In this document: piece after piece, positions 6,176-7,745 of the stretch
Layout of the letters: each line of letters begins with the position of its first letter
Numbering within the stretch: the first letter of the stretch is position 1
Assembly (NCBI GenBank): GCA_003229495.1
Contig: QIEB01000086.1
Location: forward strand, 1-7,745
DNA length: 7,745 bases
Direction of reading: 5' to 3'
From: Flammeovirgaceae bacterium
GTDB taxonomy: Bacteria > Bacteroidota > Bacteroidia > Cytophagales > Cyclobacteriaceae
Position numbers and translations under genes: made by a program
The notes under the pieces: generated by a model
What the model was told of the DNA's origin: nothing
The model's input: the letters and a program-made list of their open reading frames with translations, nothing else
The model's database searches: none

Positions 6176-7295
6176 CTTCTTTCAAACTTTTGGAGACCTT
6201 AAGGGCCAGATCTAAAAAGATCATCCTTGGACTTCCGTTTCTTTCCAAGTGGAATAGTGCCTCTGAAAATAGGCTGGTAAGCGGCTCAATTTTTTGAGGA
6301 GTTACCACTTGCGAGAATTTTTTAACAAACTCTTTTTCATCTTCTGTAAGTTTCATCAGCTGAGAATCCCCATAGTGAGCAATCAATGTATCCCGGAGTA
6401 TTGAAAGCCCAAACCTAATAAAACTTCGTTGCGAAATTTTGGTCATTTTGTGAAATTCCTCGGACCATTCTACCAACTTGGTATAGTCCCGGCCGTAGCA
6501 CAATCGCATCCACTCTTTGAATGATTCTACTCTGTCCTCTTCAACTTCAGAGGCTAATCTTAAAGCCAATTTTAAGTTACCAGCAGCTAATCTGGCAATA
6601 TGGGAAGCCTTGTCTTGGCTAACACCTGTTTCCATTAGCTGTGCCTGTACTTCACTATTTTCAAAAGCCCGAATCAGTACCTTTTGTGTTCGAGACAAAA
6701 TGGTCCCTAGCAACTTTTCTGAGTCATGTGCTACTAATATAAATACTGTTTTTTTCGACGGCTCTTCCAGAATCTTTAACAGACCATTTGCTGCCGAAGC
6801 GTGCATATACTCCGGCATCCAGATAATTAGGATCTTGTACACTCCTTCAAAAGCCATCAATGATAATTTTTTGATGATGGCTTTACTTTCTTCCTTTGAG
6901 ATATTCAGGTTCTTGTTTTCACCTCCAAAGATTCCACTCCAGTCGGCAATATCGCCATACAAATTCTCCTCTAAAAACGAACGCCATTCCTTTAGAAAAT
7001 TGTTGCTCACCACTTCTTTACCTCGAATTTTTTCGGTGCCACTTACAGGGAAAACATAATGGACATCAGGGTGTATATACTTTTGGTTCTTCAAACAAGA
7101 GGGACACTGACCGCAACTGTCCCGGACACCTGGATCCCCACAATTAAGATAACTGGCAAACGCAATGGCCATTGCCAGGTTAGCACTCCCTTCAGGACCT
7201 AAAAAGAGTTGAGCATGAGCCACATGGTCATTTCGCACAGCTTTGATTAAGCTAGTTTTAGTTTGCTCCAAACCCTGGATGTCGGCGAATTGCAT
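6159..7295 (-). CDS. holB: DNA polymerase III subunit delta' (clamp loader)
   Basis: This is the delta' subunit of the clamp-loader complex, which works with delta and the DnaX ATPase subunits to load the beta sliding clamp at the replication fork. The 378 residues begin with the usual F..I.G......L motif (FADIQGLEQTKTSL). A degenerate Walker A follows (GPEGSANLA at 33-41, without the GKT/S), as expected for delta', which does not hydrolyse ATP. A four-cysteine zinc module comes next (Cys52, Cys61, Cys64, Cys67), then the HPD motif, a Walker-B-like strand (KILIIWMPEYM at 154-164), and the very conserved AANGLLKILEEPS at 168-180. The SRC motif of clamp loaders appears as SRT at 201-203. Length and domain order are normal for the family. 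The ATG at 7295-7293 lies 3 bases after the stop codon of the preceding gene, and the 3' end overlaps hemC. Confidence 0.95.
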   Translation of the reverse strand: MQFADIQGLEQTKTSLIKAVRNDHVAHAQLFLGPEGSANLAMAIAFASYLNCGDPGVRDSCGQCPSCLKNQKYIHPDVHYVFPVSGTEKIRGKEVVSNNFLKEWRSFLEENLYGDIADWSGIFGGENKNLNISKEESKAIIKKLSLMAFEGVYKILIIWMPEYMHASAANGLLKILEEPSKKTVFILVAHDSEKLLGTILSRTQKVLIRAFENSEVQAQLMETGVSQDKASHIARLAAGNLKLALRLASEVEEDRVESFKEWMRLCYGRDYTKLVEWSEEFHKMTKISQRSFIRFGLSILRDTLIAHYGDSQLMKLTEDEKEFVKKFSQVVTPQKIEPLTSLFSEALFHLERNGSPRMIFLDLALKVSKSLKEVEIQN

Positions 7296-7298
7296 TTT

Positions 7299-7745
7299 CT
7301 ACTTCAACGTCGATAAACGATACTCTAAAGTCTGTTGGTATATATGCTCAAGAATACTTCTTTCTACATTAGAAAAAGATAGCGAGCCGCGTTCCATTAC
7401 CCTGGCAACCATTTCACAGGCTTTTTCAAAATTATACTCTGTAGCATTTCCAGTTCCGCCCCAAAGGAATGAAGGAATAAACTTTGCAGGAAATCCTGCT
7501 CCATGAATATTTGCGCATACGCCCACTACTGTGCCAGTATTAAACATGGTATTGATCGAACTCTTGCTGTGATCTCCCATGATAAGCCCACAAAACTGAA
7601 GGCCAGTATCCACAAATGTATCCTCAAGATAACTCCATGAACGTACATTGGAGTAGTTGTTTTTTAAGTTGGAGTTATTGGTATCAGCTCCCAAATTACA
7701 CCAGGATCCAACCACACTATTACCTAAAAAACCTTCATGGGCTTT
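7299..7745 (-). CDS. GlmU-like sugar nucleotidyltransferase/acyltransferase, C-terminal part
   Basis: Only the last 148 residues are in the window; the frame is open to the right edge (KAHEGFLGNSVVGSW...), so the gene starts outside. The visible part is a left-handed beta-helix of hexapeptide repeats: FLGNSVVGSWCNLGADTNNS, then LIMGDHSKSSINTMFNTGTVVG at about 54-75, whose GDH(S)K..IN..NTGTV pattern is typical of GlmU-like proteins. A short alpha-helical tail follows (NFEKACEMVARVMERG onwards). It resembles the alternative bacterial GlmU group described in Bacteroidota, where a nucleotidyltransferase domain precedes the helix and the proposed role is making UDP-N-acetylglucosamine for the envelope. 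The N-terminal catalytic domain is not in view, so the reaction cannot be confirmed. A GTG at 7715 lies inside the repeat region and is not a start. It is the first visible member of the packed cluster and ends 3 bases before holB. Confidence 0.82.
   Translation of the reverse strand, partial: KAHEGFLGNSVVGSWCNLGADTNNSNLKNNYSNVRSWSYLEDTFVDTGLQFCGLIMGDHSKSSINTMFNTGTVVGVCANIHGAGFPAKFIPSFLWGGTGNATEYNFEKACEMVARVMERGSLSFSNVERSILEHIYQQTLEYRLSTLK

Noticed and set aside
6517..7059. 180-codon open frame on the plus strand inside holB
   Set aside because: It lies entirely antisense to a well-supported gene, and its translation has low-complexity Ser/Leu-rich sequence with no recognisable domain.
1..7745. 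CRISPR arrays, tRNA or rRNA genes, insertion sequences, phage or defence genes
   Set aside because: No repeat-spacer pattern, cloverleaf-like gene, transposase or defence motif was seen on either strand; the window is nearly all ordinary coding sequence.

Overview
The window reads as a chromosomal housekeeping segment from a member of the Bacteroidota, most likely the Cytophagales side of the phylum. This is inferred from family content, not from a marker gene. The clues are a WG-repeat protein of the Bacteroidota style, a GlmU-type protein resembling the alternative bacterial GlmU group, an AGCS symporter with an N-terminal signal peptide, a lipoprotein cyclophilin with a helical insertion, AT-leaning composition and few Shine-Dalgarno-like sites.

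Layout. On the plus strand, a large WG-repeat protein enters from the left edge (5' end outside the window) and ends at 1907. Everything else is on the minus strand. Read in transcription order from the right edge, these are: the C-terminal part of a GlmU-like left-handed beta-helix protein (7745 to 7299); DNA polymerase III delta' subunit, holB (7295 to 6159); hydroxymethylbilane synthase, hemC (6175 to 5246); a lipoprotein cyclophilin-type peptidyl-prolyl isomerase (5243 to 4382, frame broken near 4600); an RmlD-like SDR oxidoreductase (4382 to 3492); and, after a 90-base gap, an AGCS alanine/glycine:cation symporter (3401 to 1908). The first five are packed with junctions of +3, -17, +2 and -1 bases, so they almost certainly form one operon. 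They do not share one pathway: envelope precursor, replication clamp loading, tetrapyrrole synthesis, protein folding in the envelope, and nucleotide-sugar or related reduction. The symporter may have its own promoter in the only real intergenic gap.

The main anomaly is in the cyclophilin. The in-frame reading stops at 4584-4586, but the missing last beta-strands of the domain are clearly encoded in the +1 frame down to a TGA at 4382-4384. That TGA overlaps the ATG of the next gene as TGATG. The same gene has a 13-codon tandem duplication just after its lipidation cysteine. The WG-repeat and symporter genes meet tail to tail with no base between their stop codons, both stops forming the palindrome TGATCA.

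I found no CRISPR array, tRNA, rRNA, insertion sequence, phage gene or convincing undescribed system. Apart from the 90-base gap at 3402-3491 the window is essentially all coding.
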